Shown here piece by piece: positions 23,228-33,064 of a stretch of DNA of 33,948 bases. The stretch is from Acidobacteriota bacterium (GTDB lineage: Bacteria > Acidobacteriota > Vicinamibacteria > Vicinamibacterales > JAFNAJ01): positions 1 through 33,948 of the forward strand of contig JAEUQQ010000460.1 of NCBI GenBank assembly GCA_016789685.1, written 5' to 3'. The translations under genes and the position numbers were made by a program. Below the pieces are notes generated by a model. That model saw nothing but the letters and a program-made list of their open reading frames with translations. It was not told the origin of the DNA and did not search any database. How positions within the stretch are numbered: the stretch's first letter is position 1; every line of letters begins with the position of its first letter.

Positions 23228-26200
23228 CTAGAACTGGAAGCGCGCGAGCAGCTGGATTTCGCGCGGCGGCCGCTGCGCCGTGACGGCGCCGAAGCCCGAG
23301 CGGTTGACGACGTTGCCTGACGCGTCGGTCGCCAGGTTCGTCGGCGTGGGATCCGCATAGCTGCGAACCGTCAGCACCGAGTTGATCGCCGTGAACTGCG
23401 TCGTGTTGAGGGCATTGAACGCGTCGAGCCGCAGCTCGAGGCGGCGTCCGCCGCCCATCCTGATGAACTTGCTGATCGAGATGTCGAGGTTGTTCTGCGA
23501 CGGTCCGACCAGGTAGTTCTTCCCCGACTCGAGGCCCTTGCTGCCGACGGTGGGGATCTTGAAGCACGACGTGTCGAACTGCTTGTACGGGTCGCTGCTG
23601 TGTCCGCTGCCTGGGTCGCAGGTCACGACGAGGCGCGCGCCTTCGAGGCCCTGCGTGCCCGTGTAGGTGTAGGGCGACGTCCCGGGCACGGTGAAGGTCG
23701 GCGTGTAGGGCGCACCCGACACGATGCGGTAGACGCCCGACATCTGCCAGTCGTTGATGATGGCGGCAAGGGCGCCGCCGCGCTGGAGCTTGGGCAGCTC
23801 CCACACGAACTGGCTCACGAAGCTGTGCCGGCGGTCGTAGTCGAGCGGGTAGTAGTTGGCCTCGTCCTGGAACTCGTCGTTGCGCGGGAAGCCGACCACG
23901 CTGGGGTTGGGGTTGTTGTTGCCGGCCGGCAGGTCGACGCTCGACGTGCCCATCGCCTTGCCGAGGGTGTAGTTGAACGAGATCAGCACACCCTTCTGGA
24001 ACCGGCGGTTGAACGACATCTGCAGCGAGTTGTAGTCGGCATACGCGCTGGTGTCGACCATGAAGATGTTGCCGTAGCCCTGGTAGGGCCGCAGGAAGTC
24101 GACCGGCAGGGCCGAGGCGCCGGGAATGGCGCTGACGGCGACCGACGGATCCTGGTTCTGCGGCAGGTACGCAGCGCCGTAGGCGGGCGCGTTGATGTTC
24201 TTCTGCGTGTGCTGGTTGCGGCTGCGCGTGCCGACGTACGACACGTCGAGCACCGAACGCCAGGGCAACTGCAACTGCACGCCGACGTTGAACGCGTAGA
24301 CCTTCGGGAAGGTGCCGTCCTGCTCGAAGGCAAACAGGGTCGGCGGCGCCACGAGCGCGCTGCCCGAGTTGACGTCCTGGAGGCGGCCGTAGAACAGCGT
24401 CGGCTGCACGACCGTGGGCGGCTGCTCGATCATGCCGTACACCGTGTCGCCCATCGGCCGGTTGTAGAAGATGCCGGCGCCGCCGCGAACCACGATCTGC
24501 TGCTTGCCCGTGACGTCGTACGACATGCCGAAGCGCGGCGCGTACTGGATGCCGGCGTTCTCGTAGAGGTACTTGTCGATGCCGTCACCGGCCTTGTAGA
24601 GGCCGTTGAGCAGCGTGCCCGAGCCGGGCACGATGCGGCCGATGGCCGCGGCCGGCTGCGTCTGGCCGGTGACGCGGTCGAGCGCGACGCGCACGCCGTT
24701 GACGAGCGCCGGGTAGTACAACCGCGGCGCGGCCGACGCGCTCCACTTGTCGGGCAGGAAGTTCGACGTCTGCTGCCTGGTGTCGTAGGTCGGCTGCATC
24801 CAGTAGAACCGCAGGCCGTAGTCGAGCGTGAGGTGATCGTTCACCTTCCAGTTGTCCTGCGCGTACCACTCGACGTTGTGGTAGAGGTAGTTCCCCTGCA
24901 CCCAGTCGGCGGCCTGCACGTAGGTCTGGTAGATGCCGAGCGCCGCATTCGCGAACGGGTAGCTCGAATCGAACGGGTTCGACGCATCGTTCGTGAAGGC
25001 CACGCTGCCGTTGGCTGCTGCGCGGCTGCTCTGGGGCTTGAGGCCGCGGTTGACGTACACCCCCACCTTGGCGGTGTGCTGGCCCCAGTTCTTCGTCAGG
25101 CTGGCCGACACGTCCTGCGACGTGTTGACGTTGATGAACGGCGCGTACTCGGTCGAGTTCGTCGGCGACGTGGTGCCGACGCGGCCGCCCCACGTGAAGC
25201 GCGGCGGCAGGTCGAGCTGCACCGCGCCCGGATACAGCATCGGGAACGCCGACAGGCCGAGCGCCGACTTGTTGAACGCATCCGGATACCGCGGCAGGTT
25301 CGTGAACGAGTTGCGCGCACGGCCGTAGGTGGCTTCCATGAACATCGAATTCGTGATCGTCCACGCCGCGGTGAACGACATGCCGCGCGTGTAGCGATCC
25401 GAGTCCTCGTACCCGAAGTCGGGGATGTTGGTCGAGAAGCCCGTCGTGCCGCCGCCGTAGGGCACGATGTTGTAGCCCATGTTCTGCAGCAGCTTGCCGT
25501 AGAGGCGCAGGCTCTGCGTGGGGTTCCAGTCGACGCGGATCAGGTCCTGCCGGCGGGGCGCTTCCTGCGCTTCCTGCGACACGTAGTTGTAACCCTGGTT
25601 GATCGTGCCCGGGCTGTTGGCCGCCGGGTACATGTTCAGGATGTTGACGCCGACCTGGTACAGCCGGTTCTGCGGGATGCGGCCGAGCACGCCGCCGTCC
25701 TGGAAGCAGCCGCTCGTGTTCGTCGCGCTGCACGGCAGCCCCGTCGTGTAGTCGCGGATGTACGGATACAGGTTGCCCGCGCTGTCACGCGTCTGCGAGA
25801 AGTCGCCGCGGCGCTCGAGTTCCGTGGGCACGCGGACGTTCACCGGCGACGTCTGGGCGATGAAACGCTTCTGGAACTCCTGGTTCACGAAGAAGAAGAG
25901 CTTCGACGTGCTCTTGCTCATCTTGCCGGGCACGATCACCGGGCCACCGAACGTGTAGCCGATGTCGCGCTGCTGCAGCTCGGGCACCGGCAGCTTCGGG
26001 GTCGCGCGGTTGTTGAACCACGTGTTGGAGTTGAGGTCGTCGTTGCGGCGGATGAAATAGCCTGACCCGTGGTAGTCACGGCCGCCGCTCTTGGTCACGG
26101 CCGTGATCTGCGCGCCCGCCGACCGGCCATACTCGGCCTGGTAGTTCGACGTCAGCACCTTGATCTCCTGCACGGCGTCGGTCGCGAGCGCGACCATCGG

Positions 26201-26839
26201 GCCCTGGTTGCTGCCCGTGTCCATGCTGGTGATGCCGTCGATCTGCACGTTGTTCTGGTTCGCGCGCATGCCGTTGGCGCTCATCGTGTTCGACTGCGCG
26301 CCAAGGGCGCCGGGCGCCGACGTCGCCGTGTTCACGATACCTGCCGAGTTGAACGCGAGCCCGAAGAAGCTGCGGCCATTCTGCGCGATGCTCTGCACGG
26401 CCTCACCTTCGATCGCAAACGACCGCTCGGCGCTCTTGGCCTGCAGTTCGGTCGTCCGCGCGGCGACCATGACGGTCTCTTCGAGGCCGCCGATCTCGAT
26501 CGTCAGCGTGCCGAACGTCTTCTTGTCGCCCGCGTTGACCTGCACGTCGGGCACTTCAAGGGTCTTGAACCCCGCCATCGTCACCGTGAGCTTGTACTTG
26601 TCGGCCGGCACGATCGGGAAGACGAAGTAGCCCTCCTCGTTCGTCACGGCTTCGACCGTCGTCCCCGTCTTCAGGCTGGTCAACACCGCCGTCGCCCCGG
26701 GAATCACCCCCGCCTGGGCGTCCTTGATCGTCCCCGCCAGCGACGCGCTCGTGACCTGCGCGTCGGCGATCTGCCACCCTCCGAACACGAACAACACGGC
26801 TGCCAGCACGGCCAACCGCACAGTCCTGCCAATTCTCAT
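23228..26839 (-). CDS. TonB-dependent receptor with carboxypeptidase-regulatory-like domain (Oar-like)
   Basis: The 1203-residue outer-membrane protein starts at the ATG at 26839 with AGGGG seven bases upstream. It has a signal peptide ending near IADA/Q (27/28), a carboxypeptidase-regulatory-like beta domain (about 30-115; SLAGTIKDAQAGVIPGATAVLTS, YFVFPIVPADKYKLTV), a TonB plug (about 120-265; NGRSFFGLAFNSAGIV, NNVQIDGITSMD, VLTSNYQAEYGRSAGAQITAVTKSGG), and a long barrel ending in LLARFQF with a C-terminal Phe. Length and layout are those of the abundant acidobacterial Oar-like receptors. It should import or bind a large solute, powered by TonB. No SusD-like lipoprotein is next to it. It is flanked by esterases and has its own strong terminator. 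Confidence 0.95.
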   Translation of the reverse strand: MRIGRTVRLAVLAAVLFVFGGWQIADAQVTSASLAGTIKDAQAGVIPGATAVLTSLKTGTTVEAVTNEEGYFVFPIVPADKYKLTVTMAGFKTLEVPDVQVNAGDKKTFGTLTIEIGGLEETVMVAARTTELQAKSAERSFAIEGEAVQSIAQNGRSFFGLAFNSAGIVNTATSAPGALGAQSNTMSANGMRANQNNVQIDGITSMDTGSNQGPMVALATDAVQEIKVLTSNYQAEYGRSAGAQITAVTKSGGRDYHGSGYFIRRNDDLNSNTWFNNRATPKLPVPELQQRDIGYTFGGPVIVPGKMSKSTSKLFFFVNQEFQKRFIAQTSPVNVRVPTELERRGDFSQTRDSAGNLYPYIRDYTTGLPCSATNTSGCFQDGGVLGRIPQNRLYQVGVNILNMYPAANSPGTINQGYNYVSQEAQEAPRRQDLIRVDWNPTQSLRLYGKLLQNMGYNIVPYGGGTTGFSTNIPDFGYEDSDRYTRGMSFTAAWTITNSMFMEATYGRARNSFTNLPRYPDAFNKSALGLSAFPMLYPGAVQLDLPPRFTWGGRVGTTSPTNSTEYAPFINVNTSQDVSASLTKNWGQHTAKVGVYVNRGLKPQSSRAAANGSVAFTNDASNPFDSSYPFANAALGIYQTYVQAADWVQGNYLYHNVEWYAQDNWKVNDHLTLDYGLRFYWMQPTYDTRQQTSNFLPDKWSASAAPRLYYPALVNGVRVALDRVTGQTQPAAAIGRIVPGSGTLLNGLYKAGDGIDKYLYENAGIQYAPRFGMSYDVTGKQQIVVRGGAGIFYNRPMGDTVYGMIEQPPTVVQPTLFYGRLQDVNSGSALVAPPTLFAFEQDGTFPKVYAFNVGVQLQLPWRSVLDVSYVGTRSRNQHTQKNINAPAYGAAYLPQNQDPSVAVSAIPGASALPVDFLRPYQGYGNIFMVDTSAYADYNSLQMSFNRRFQKGVLISFNYTLGKAMGTSSVDLPAGNNNPNPSVVGFPRNDEFQDEANYYPLDYDRRHSFVSQFVWELPKLQRGGALAAIINDWQMSGVYRIVSGAPYTPTFTVPGTSPYTYTGTQGLEGARLVVTCDPGSGHSSDPYKQFDTSCFKIPTVGSKGLESGKNYLVGPSQNNLDISISKFIRMGGGRRLELRLDAFNALNTTQFTAINSVLTVRSYADPTPTNLATDASGNVVNRSGFGAVTAQRPPREIQLLARFQF

Positions 26840-27073
26840 GAAAGCACCCCTTTTGAGGTCACCGATTTCCACGGTCGCTGGAATGCCACCTGCGCATCCT
26901 CGCTCACCCCTGCTCGCCCGGCCCGCCGGCGGCGTACACCCTCGTCGCCTCACCTTCGACCCGCGCGCCCTGCCCGGTACTCCACTGCACGTGCACGTCT
27001 CAGCCCCCACCCTGCACCAGGCAGCGGCCCGGCAACCCACGCCGCGGCGGCTGCCGGCCCTCTCCCCTCCCCA
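26840..27073. other. Intergenic region upstream of the TonB receptor
   Basis: The 234 bases between the second carboxylesterase and the receptor should hold the receptor promoter. A small inverted repeat, TTCCA (26867-26871) and TGGAA (26879-26883), sits 27 bases before the receptor ATG and could be an operator, but it is too short to be convincing. No copy of the LytTR-type box was seen here by eye. Confidence 0.4.
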
Positions 27074-28813
27074 TCAGGTCGCGCTCGTGATGACCTGCCG
27101 CGCTGCGCGATCGGGGTCGTCCTTCACGGCGCAGGTGTTGTCGAACACCATCACCGCCCCCCGCTGCGGCTCGAACGCCGGCCAGGCGGGCAACCCTGCG
27201 TGGTTCGGGTTGCCGCTGCGCGCGAAGTGAATCCACGCGTCGCTCACGCGCTCGGCCAGGACGCGCGCCGCGTCGGTGCCGCCCGTCATCGCGGCGCACC
27301 GGTCGGTGTTGTTGAACACGAACGGCAGCTCCGAGCAGTGGAACGCCCGGGGACGCCCGTCGAGGATCGGCGTCTGCCACGCGAACAGGTACAAGTACGC
27401 GGGCGCCGCCCCGAGCGCCGCCTTCCGCGTGGCCTGCGTGGTCGACACGTACCGGTGCACCGCCGCCGTGACCTGCGAGTAGATGTCGAACGGCCTGGCC
27501 GCCGGGTACAGCGCGCGATACGCGTCGATGACACGCGACGCGCTCGCGCCGTAGCCCGCACCGATGCGCTCGCGCAGCTCGGCGTCGGTCATCTGCTCGA
27601 GCGCGGGTCGATTGAGCGTGTGCCCGTTCTCGTTGAAACAGCACCCGATCAGCATCGGCACGTGCGCGGTCATCGACGGCGCGACCGGGTCGAACGGGTG
27701 CGTGGGCAGGATCGTGCCGTCGACGACGGGCACGAAGCCGGTGCGGTCGCCGAACACGATGCGCCTGACGCCACGCTCGGTGTCGGGTTGCAGCGTCGCC
27801 ATCGCGCCGCTGGCCGCCGCCAGCAGCTTCTCGTACGGCACCGACTGGATCTCGTCGATGCGGGCCGCGGTGATGCCCAGGGCGGCGAGCGTCGCGGCCG
27901 CGACCTTCGCCCCCATCTCGGCGCCGCCGACGCGGTTGTTCGACGCGCTCTGCACGGCGGCACGGTGGAACAGCCCCCTGGCCGCCGGCATGGCCATCAG
28001 CGTGCTGACCTTCCCGCCGCCGCCCGACTGCCCGAAGATCGTCACGTTGCCAGGGTCGCCACCGAAACGCGCGACGTTGTCGCGCACCCACTCGAGCCCG
28101 AGCACGAGGTCGAGCATGCCGACGTTGCCGGCGCTCGCGTACTTGCTCCCGTAGGCCGCCAGGTGCAGATACCCCAGCACGTTGAGCCGATGATTCAGCG
28201 AGACGACCACCACGTCGCCACGGCGCGACAGGCGCTCGCCGTCGTAGGCCTTCAGTTCCTGGCTCGAACCGTTCGAGAAGCCGCCGCCGTGCAGCCACAC
28301 CATCACCGGGCGCTTCCTGGCGTCGAGCCCGGGCGTCCACACGTTCGCGCGCAGGCAGTCTTCGCCCGGCTGCCCGTCGTCCCACTCGAACATGAACGCC
28401 TCTTCGTCGTTCTTCCAGCCGTCGCGCGGCCCATGCGGCGCAACGGGGCCGTAGTAGAGCGCGCTGCGCACGCCCGTCCACGGCGCAGGCTTCGTGGGCG
28501 GCATGAAACGCGCCCCTCCCGCCGTTGACGCCCCGTACGGAATGCCCTTGAACGTGTGGATGTCGCGATACCGCGCGCCGCGGACCTTGCCAGCCGTTGT
28601 CTCGACGACCGAGCCGCCGTCGGTGGCCACGATCAGCGCCCCGCCCGCTGGTGCGACCGGCGCCTGCGCCGCCGACGCGAACGCCGGCAGGCTCGCCGCC
28701 GCCGCGCCGACCAGCGCGGCCGCGCCCTTCAGGAGCCCGCGGCGATCGAGCCCCGTGCCCTGGTTCGTCGTGTCTGCGGCCGCGCGGGCCGTCGTGTCGC
28801 CGTGTTCGAACAT
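27074..28813 (-). CDS. Tat-exported type-B carboxylesterase (2)
   Basis: The 579-residue protein starts at the ATG at 28813 with GGGA nine bases upstream. A twin-arginine signal ([25 protein letters not shown]) lies unusually far in, after 22 residues. Type-B carboxylesterase landmarks: [20 protein letters not shown], oxyanion loop [34 protein letters not shown] with Ser263, Glu395 in FNENG and His492 in [13 protein letters not shown]. It is closely related to the gene just upstream (28867-30600), sharing long blocks such as [14 protein letters not shown] and [15 protein letters not shown], so the two are a tandem duplicate, probably co-transcribed across 53 bases. Confidence 0.92.
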   Translation of the reverse strand: MFEHGDTTARAAADTTNQGTGLDRRGLLKGAAALVGAAAASLPAFASAAQAPVAPAGGALIVATDGGSVVETTAGKVRGARYRDIHTFKGIPYGASTAGGARFMPPTKPAPWTGVRSALYYGPVAPHGPRDGWKNDEEAFMFEWDDGQPGEDCLRANVWTPGLDARKRPVMVWLHGGGFSNGSSQELKAYDGERLSRRGDVVVVSLNHRLNVLGYLHLAAYGSKYASAGNVGMLDLVLGLEWVRDNVARFGGDPGNVTIFGQSGGGGKVSTLMAMPAARGLFHRAAVQSASNNRVGGAEMGAKVAAATLAALGITAARIDEIQSVPYEKLLAAASGAMATLQPDTERGVRRIVFGDRTGFVPVVDGTILPTHPFDPVAPSMTAHVPMLIGCCFNENGHTLNRPALEQMTDAELRERIGAGYGASASRVIDAYRALYPAARPFDIYSQVTAAVHRYVSTTQATRKAALGAAPAYLYLFAWQTPILDGRPRAFHCSELPFVFNNTDRCAAMTGGTDAARVLAERVSDAWIHFARSGNPNHAGLPAWPAFEPQRGAVMVFDNTCAVKDDPDRAARQVITSAT

Positions 28814-28866
28814 CTCAATCGTCCCTTTGCGTCGTCGGGCAAGGTGGCGCGCGTCGTCTCGATGGC

Positions 28867-30600
28867 TCAGACGGTTGGTATCGTCGACCGCTCGGTGCGG
28901 TCGGGGTCGTTCCTGAGGGCGCAGGCGCGGTCGAAGACCATCACGGGCCCTGCCGACGGTTCAAACGCGGGCCATGCCGGAATGCCCGCGTGTGCAGGGC
29001 TGCCCGTTCGCGCGAACGCAATCCAGGCATCGCTCATCCGGCCCGCCAGCTCGATCGCCTCGGGCGTGCCGCCCGTCATCGCTGCGCAGCGTTCGGCGTT
29101 GTTGAAGACGAACGGCAACTCGGCACAGTGGAACGCGCGAGGACGGCCATCGAGGATGGGCGTCTGCCACGTGAACCAGTAGAGAAACGCCGGTGCCCCA
29201 CCCTGCGCGTGCTTCCGCGTGGCCTGCGCGATGGCGTTGAGCCGCTGCGTGGCGCCCGCGATGCGCGAATACACGTCGGGCGGACGCGCACCCGGCATCG
29301 CACGCATGTACGCCTCGAGCACCCTCGTCGCCTGGTCGCCAAACGCCGCGGTGGCGCGCGTGCGCAGGTCCTGCCCGGTGATCGCCTCGATGCCCGCGTT
29401 CTGGATCTCGTTGGCGAATTCGTTGAGCGTGGATCCGATCAGCATCGGCACCTGCGCCGAGACCGCCGGCGCCGCCGGATCGAACGGGTGCTGCGGCAGG
29501 TGCACGCCATCGACGACCGCGGCGAGGCCGTTGCGGTCGCTCACCGCGAAGCGCTGGAGCGTGCCGGTGCCGCCGGCCCCGCCCGTCGCCAGCGTGCGCT
29601 GGGCGGCCTGCGCGGCGGCCAGCAGCCGCGCGTGCGGCATCGTGTGCAACTGTTCGACCTGTGCGGCGCTCACGCCGAGTTCGGCGAGCGTCTGCGCCGC
29701 CAGCCGCGTCGAGTACGTCCTGGGCACCATCCGCAGCCCGGAGCCGCTCTGCACGGCCGCACGGTGGAACAGCCCCTGCGCGGCCGGCATGGCGAGCAGC
29801 GCGCTGACCTTGGCCCCGCCACCCGACTGCCCGAAGATCGTGACCTTGCCGGGATCGCCGCCGAAGCTGGCGATGTTGTCGCGCACCCAGCCGAGCGCCG
29901 CGACGAGATCGAGCATGCCCGCGTTGGCCGACGACGCGTAGCGTTCGCCGTAGGCGCTCAGGTCGAGATACCCGAGGACGTTGAGGCGGTGGTTCAGGGT
30001 CACGACGACGACGTCGCCGCGGCGGCTGATATTCTCGCCGTGATACGACTTGAGCTCCTGCCCGGAACCGGCAAGGAACTGTCCGCCGTGAATCCACACC
30101 ATCACGGGGCGCTTCGCGTTGTCGAGCCCGGGCGTCCAGACGTTGACGCGCAGGCAGTCTTCGCCTGGCTGGCCGTCGTCCCATTCGAAGACGAACGCTT
30201 CCTCGTCGCGCTGCCACCCGCCGCGGGCCCCCTGCGGGCAGGTCGGGCCGTACCAGAGCGAGCTGCGAACGCCCGCCCATGGCGTCGGGCTCGAGGGCGG
30301 CATGAAGCGCGCCGGCCCGGCCGGGCTGGCGGCGTAGGGAATGCCCTTGAACGTGACGATGCCGCCGCTGGTGAATCCCCGCACCTTGCCGGCCGTTGTC
30401 TCGGCGATGGCGCCGCGATCCGAGGCGGCGACGACCCGCGAGGTCGACGGCGTCGACGGCTGGGGCCTGGCCTGCGCCAGCACCTGGGCGCCCGCGCTGG
30501 CGACCGCGGCTCCGGCCACCGCCGCCGCGCCGGCGAGGACGTCGCGACGGCTCAGGCCTGCACGCGCCCCGCCCCTGGCAGCATCACTGTCGCTGGACAT
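28867..30600 (-). CDS. Tat-exported type-B carboxylesterase (3), HGGQ oxyanion variant
   Basis: The 577-residue protein is read from the ATG at 30600, which has GGAG six bases upstream; an in-frame ATG at 30612 is less well placed. It has a Tat signal [23 protein letters not shown]. Landmarks are [49 protein letters not shown] with Ser259, Glu394 in TLNEF and His491 in [13 protein letters not shown]. The oxyanion loop reads IHGGQF rather than HGGGF, unlike its two paralogues in this window. It is the first gene of the minus-strand run and diverges from the LytS/LytTR operon; the shared upstream region carries a LytTR-type box. Confidence 0.9.
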   Translation of the reverse strand: MSSDSDAARGGARAGLSRRDVLAGAAAVAGAAVASAGAQVLAQARPQPSTPSTSRVVAASDRGAIAETTAGKVRGFTSGGIVTFKGIPYAASPAGPARFMPPSSPTPWAGVRSSLWYGPTCPQGARGGWQRDEEAFVFEWDDGQPGEDCLRVNVWTPGLDNAKRPVMVWIHGGQFLAGSGQELKSYHGENISRRGDVVVVTLNHRLNVLGYLDLSAYGERYASSANAGMLDLVAALGWVRDNIASFGGDPGKVTIFGQSGGGAKVSALLAMPAAQGLFHRAAVQSGSGLRMVPRTYSTRLAAQTLAELGVSAAQVEQLHTMPHARLLAAAQAAQRTLATGGAGGTGTLQRFAVSDRNGLAAVVDGVHLPQHPFDPAAPAVSAQVPMLIGSTLNEFANEIQNAGIEAITGQDLRTRATAAFGDQATRVLEAYMRAMPGARPPDVYSRIAGATQRLNAIAQATRKHAQGGAPAFLYWFTWQTPILDGRPRAFHCAELPFVFNNAERCAAMTGGTPEAIELAGRMSDAWIAFARTGSPAHAGIPAWPAFEPSAGPVMVFDRACALRNDPDRTERSTIPTV

Positions 30601-30953
30601 GTCCACTCCCATCGAATCGCAAGGCCCACGCGCCATGCGCGGGGCAACGGAGAGCAAGAACGAACGAGTCGCACGCGGTACGGTGCCGCGCCCGGGTGCC
30701 GGGCGCCACGGCCCGGTGAACCACCGGACGCTGGCCTGACCGCCGAGGCTGATGGGGATCGATTCCCTCAGCACATGGCCACGGTTTACACGCATCGCCG
30801 GGCTGCCGGTGAGTCGTTTGTTACGAGCCGGACGCTGGTGTCACGAGGCGGTCGCCTTCCTGCCCCCCGGCGCGCTACCCTTCTGCGCGGCGGTCACGGG
30901 CGTGCCCGCAGGAGGGGCGCGCTCCGTCGCGCCGGAACAGGGGGATCGTCCCG
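30601..30953. other. Divergent regulatory region between carboxylesterase 3 and the LytS-type kinase
   Basis: The 353 bases hold no convincing gene. The right half carries the LytTR-type direct repeat (30817-30846) and a TACCCT -10-like hexamer (30876-30881) pointing to the kinase gene. The left half, up to about 30780, should hold the carboxylesterase promoter, but no clear -35/-10 pair was found there. Confidence 0.6.
30817..30846 (+). promoter_or_regulatory. LytTR-type direct-repeat box, copy 1
   Basis: GTTACGA (30820-30826) and GTCACGA (30840-30846) are imperfect direct repeats with a 20-bp period, about two helical turns, the spacing LytTR regulators use. The 30-bp element matches copy 2 at 26 of 30 positions, including the bases between the repeats. 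TACCCT follows 29 bases later, and 107 bases separate the box from the ATG at 30954. It probably mediates autoregulation of the operon. Confidence 0.7.
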
Positions 30954-32126
30954 ATGGAACGTTCGATCGTCGATGAGCTCCCGTCGGTGCGCGCCGACGC
31001 GATTCGGCGCGATGCAGAGGCGCGAGACGCCCGACAGGGCACGCGCAGGCGGCTCCCACGCTGGCTGCTGGGGTTCGGCTTCTGGACGTTGATCGTCCTC
31101 GCGTATTCGACGCGGCAGGAGCTGCGCTTCGGACCGTACGAGTGGATGCCGATCTCGTGGTTCGAGGCCTTCAAGGCGGCGGTGGCGCAGTGGTACTCGT
31201 GGGGCATCCTGTCGATCGCCATCTACTGGGTGAACCGGACGCTGCCGTTCGCGCCCAACGCGCTGCTCAGCCGGCTGGCGGTGCACATCCCGCTGAGCAT
31301 CGTCTTCACGGTCGCGTACAGCTACATCGACTACGGTGCCACGCACCTGCTCGACGCGCCCAGCGACCGGAACTGGGTGGGGCCGACCCTGTTCGACACC
31401 ATGGCGAGGGTGACGTACCGCCTGGGGACGTTCGTCTACTGGGCCATCGCGATGGTGTGCATCGCGCTCGACTACCAGGCCGACGTGAAAGACCGCGAAG
31501 TGCGGGCGGCCGAACTCGAGCGGCTGCTCTCTGAGGCGCGGCTCGAGACGCTGCGCACGCAGCTCGATCCGCACTTCCTGTTCAACACGCTCAACTCGAT
31601 CTCGGCCTACGTCGAGAGCGCGCCGCGCGAGGCACGCCTGATGCTCGAGCGGCTCGGCGATCTGCTTCGCCGCTCGATGGAGCACGCCTCGGAGCAGGAG
31701 ATCTCGCTCGAGCGCGAGCTGGCCTTCGTCGATCTCTACATCCAGCTGCAGCTCGTGCGGTTCTCAGACCGGCTCGACGTGCGCGTCCGCGTGGATCCCG
31801 ACGTGACGGCGGCGGCCGTCCCGACCTTCATCCTGCAGCCGCTCATCGAGAACGCCATCCGCCACGGCATCGCAAAGCTCACGACGCCGGGCATGATCGA
31901 ACTGGCCGCCTGGCGGAGTGGCGATCGGCTGCACCTGCGCGTACGCGACAACGGCCCGGGGCTGCCGCCGGGATGGCGGCTCGACCAGCACGTCGGCGTG
32001 GGACTGGGCAACACGCGGGCCCGGCTCACACACCTCTACGGTCCTGACGACTTCTCGCTCGACGTCAGCCGAGACGACGAGCGCGGCACGTGCGTCGACG
32101 TGACGCTACCCTATCGGCCGCTGTGA
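30954..32126 (+). CDS. LytS-type sensor histidine kinase
   Basis: The 390-residue inner-membrane kinase starts at the ATG at 30954 with GGGGGA eight bases upstream. Four membrane helices (about 37-52, 80-93, 106-124 and 154-172) form the sensor module. A short coiled coil (DVKDREVRAAELERLLSEARLE) leads to the His_kinase domain with His207 in LDPHFLFNTLNSISAYV, then an HATPase domain with FILQPLIENAIRHGI, DNGPGLPPG and VGLGNTRARL. It should autophosphorylate and pass phosphate to the LytTR regulator encoded 17 bases downstream. The signal is unknown; the membrane-embedded sensor suggests an envelope or hydrophobic cue. Confidence 0.93.
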   Translation: MERSIVDELPSVRADAIRRDAEARDARQGTRRRLPRWLLGFGFWTLIVLAYSTRQELRFGPYEWMPISWFEAFKAAVAQWYSWGILSIAIYWVNRTLPFAPNALLSRLAVHIPLSIVFTVAYSYIDYGATHLLDAPSDRNWVGPTLFDTMARVTYRLGTFVYWAIAMVCIALDYQADVKDREVRAAELERLLSEARLETLRTQLDPHFLFNTLNSISAYVESAPREARLMLERLGDLLRRSMEHASEQEISLERELAFVDLYIQLQLVRFSDRLDVRVRVDPDVTAAAVPTFILQPLIENAIRHGIAKLTTPGMIELAAWRSGDRLHLRVRDNGPGLPPGWRLDQHVGVGLGNTRARLTHLYGPDDFSLDVSRDDERGTCVDVTLPYRPL

Positions 32127-32143
32127 GCGGAAGGACCGGCAGC

Positions 32144-32923
32144 ATGGCCAGCATCAGGACGATCGTGGTGGACGACGAGAAGCCGGCGCGCATGCGCCTG
32201 CTCGAGTTGCTGCAGCGCGAGACCGAGATCGAGGTCGTGGCCACGGCGTCTGACGGCAACGACGCGGTCGCGCAGATTCGCGCCACCAGGCCCGACCTCC
32301 TGTTCCTCGACGTCCAGATGCCTGGCCTCGACGGGTTCGGCGTCCTGCAGCAGCTCGCGCACGACGAGATGCCGGTCACGATCTTCGTGACGGCGTACGA
32401 CAAGTACGCGATCCAGGCGTTCGATGCGCACGCGATCGACTACCTGCTCAAGCCATTCAGCGACCAGCGTTTCGAAGCGGCCGTGGAACGCGCGCGCCGG
32501 TACCTCGGCACGCCAGAGGCCCGCGAGCGGGCCGACGAGCTGGCCGCGGCCACCCAGGAGCGGCGCAGCGTCAACGCACGATCGGGGTTCCTCGAACGTC
32601 TCGTGCTCAAGTCGAACGGCTCGGTGACGTTCCTCAGCGTCGAAGACGTCGACTGGGTCGAAGCCGCCGGCGTCTACGTGAACCTGCACGTGGGGCCCAA
32701 GGTGCACCTGTACCGGTCGAGCGTGACGCAGCTGTTGCAGCGCCTCGACCAGCGCCAGTTCGTGCGCATCCACCGGTCGGCGGCCGTCAACGTCGCAAAG
32801 ATCCGCGAACTTCGCACGCGATCGCACGGCGACTTCACGGTCATCCTCAAGAACGGCGGCGAACTCGCCATGAGCCGTGGGTACCGCGCCAACCTCGAGT
32901 CCTGGCTGAAACAGCCGCTCTAG
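32144..32923 (+). CDS. LytTR-family response regulator
   Basis: The 259-residue regulator starts at the ATG at 32144 with AAGGA eight bases upstream. The receiver domain has Asp10/Asp11, Asp56 (LLFLDVQMP), the TAYDKYAIQAFD segment and Lys in YLLKPFS. A LytTR DNA-binding domain follows (about 150-255; VEDVDWVEAAGVYVNLHV, QFVRIHRSAAVNVAKIREL, LAMSRGYRANLESWL). LytTR domains bind pairs of short direct repeats about two turns apart. Such a pair stands upstream of its own operon and again upstream of the following esterase gene, which makes that esterase the best supported target. Confidence 0.95.
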   Translation: MASIRTIVVDDEKPARMRLLELLQRETEIEVVATASDGNDAVAQIRATRPDLLFLDVQMPGLDGFGVLQQLAHDEMPVTIFVTAYDKYAIQAFDAHAIDYLLKPFSDQRFEAAVERARRYLGTPEARERADELAAATQERRSVNARSGFLERLVLKSNGSVTFLSVEDVDWVEAAGVYVNLHVGPKVHLYRSSVTQLLQRLDQRQFVRIHRSAAVNVAKIRELRTRSHGDFTVILKNGGELAMSRGYRANLESWLKQPL

Positions 32924-32927
32924 CCCT

Positions 32928-32957
32928 TTTGTTACGAGACGGACACCGGCGTCACGA
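32928..32957 (+). promoter_or_regulatory. LytTR-type direct-repeat box, copy 2
   Basis: GTTACGA (32931-32937) and GTCACGA (32951-32957), again with a 20-bp period, begin eight bases after the regulator stop codon. TAACCT (32986-32991) follows 28 bases later as a -10-like hexamer, and 107 bases separate the box from the esterase 5 ATG at 33065, the same distance as in copy 1. An inverted TCGTGAC at 32975-32981 might be a third half-site. Confidence 0.7.
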
Positions 32958-33064
32958 ACGGCCCCGACGCAACGTCGTGACGCGATAACCTGCATCGCGT
33001 CTGCGGCGCGTGCGCGCGCGAGGTGCGTCGCCGCCCGCCGCCTCGACCACACAGGGAGTTCGCA

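Noticed and set aside
29821-30010. TCGTGAC and GTCACGA matches inside carboxylesterase coding sequence
   Set aside because: They lie in conserved codons for the IVTF and VTLNH segments, lack a partner repeat at 20 bp, and similar matches occur by chance in other genes.
23600-31092. Further long plus-strand frames opposite the TonB receptor and the carboxylesterases (700-830 codons each)
   Set aside because: They have the same antisense shadow pattern, no SD, no domain, and coding signal on the other strand is unambiguous.
32951-32981. GTCACGA / TCGTGAC inverted repeat as an independent operator
   Set aside because: The left arm is part of the direct-repeat box and the right arm has no counterpart at the other copy of the box, so it is probably coincidence or at most an extra half-site.
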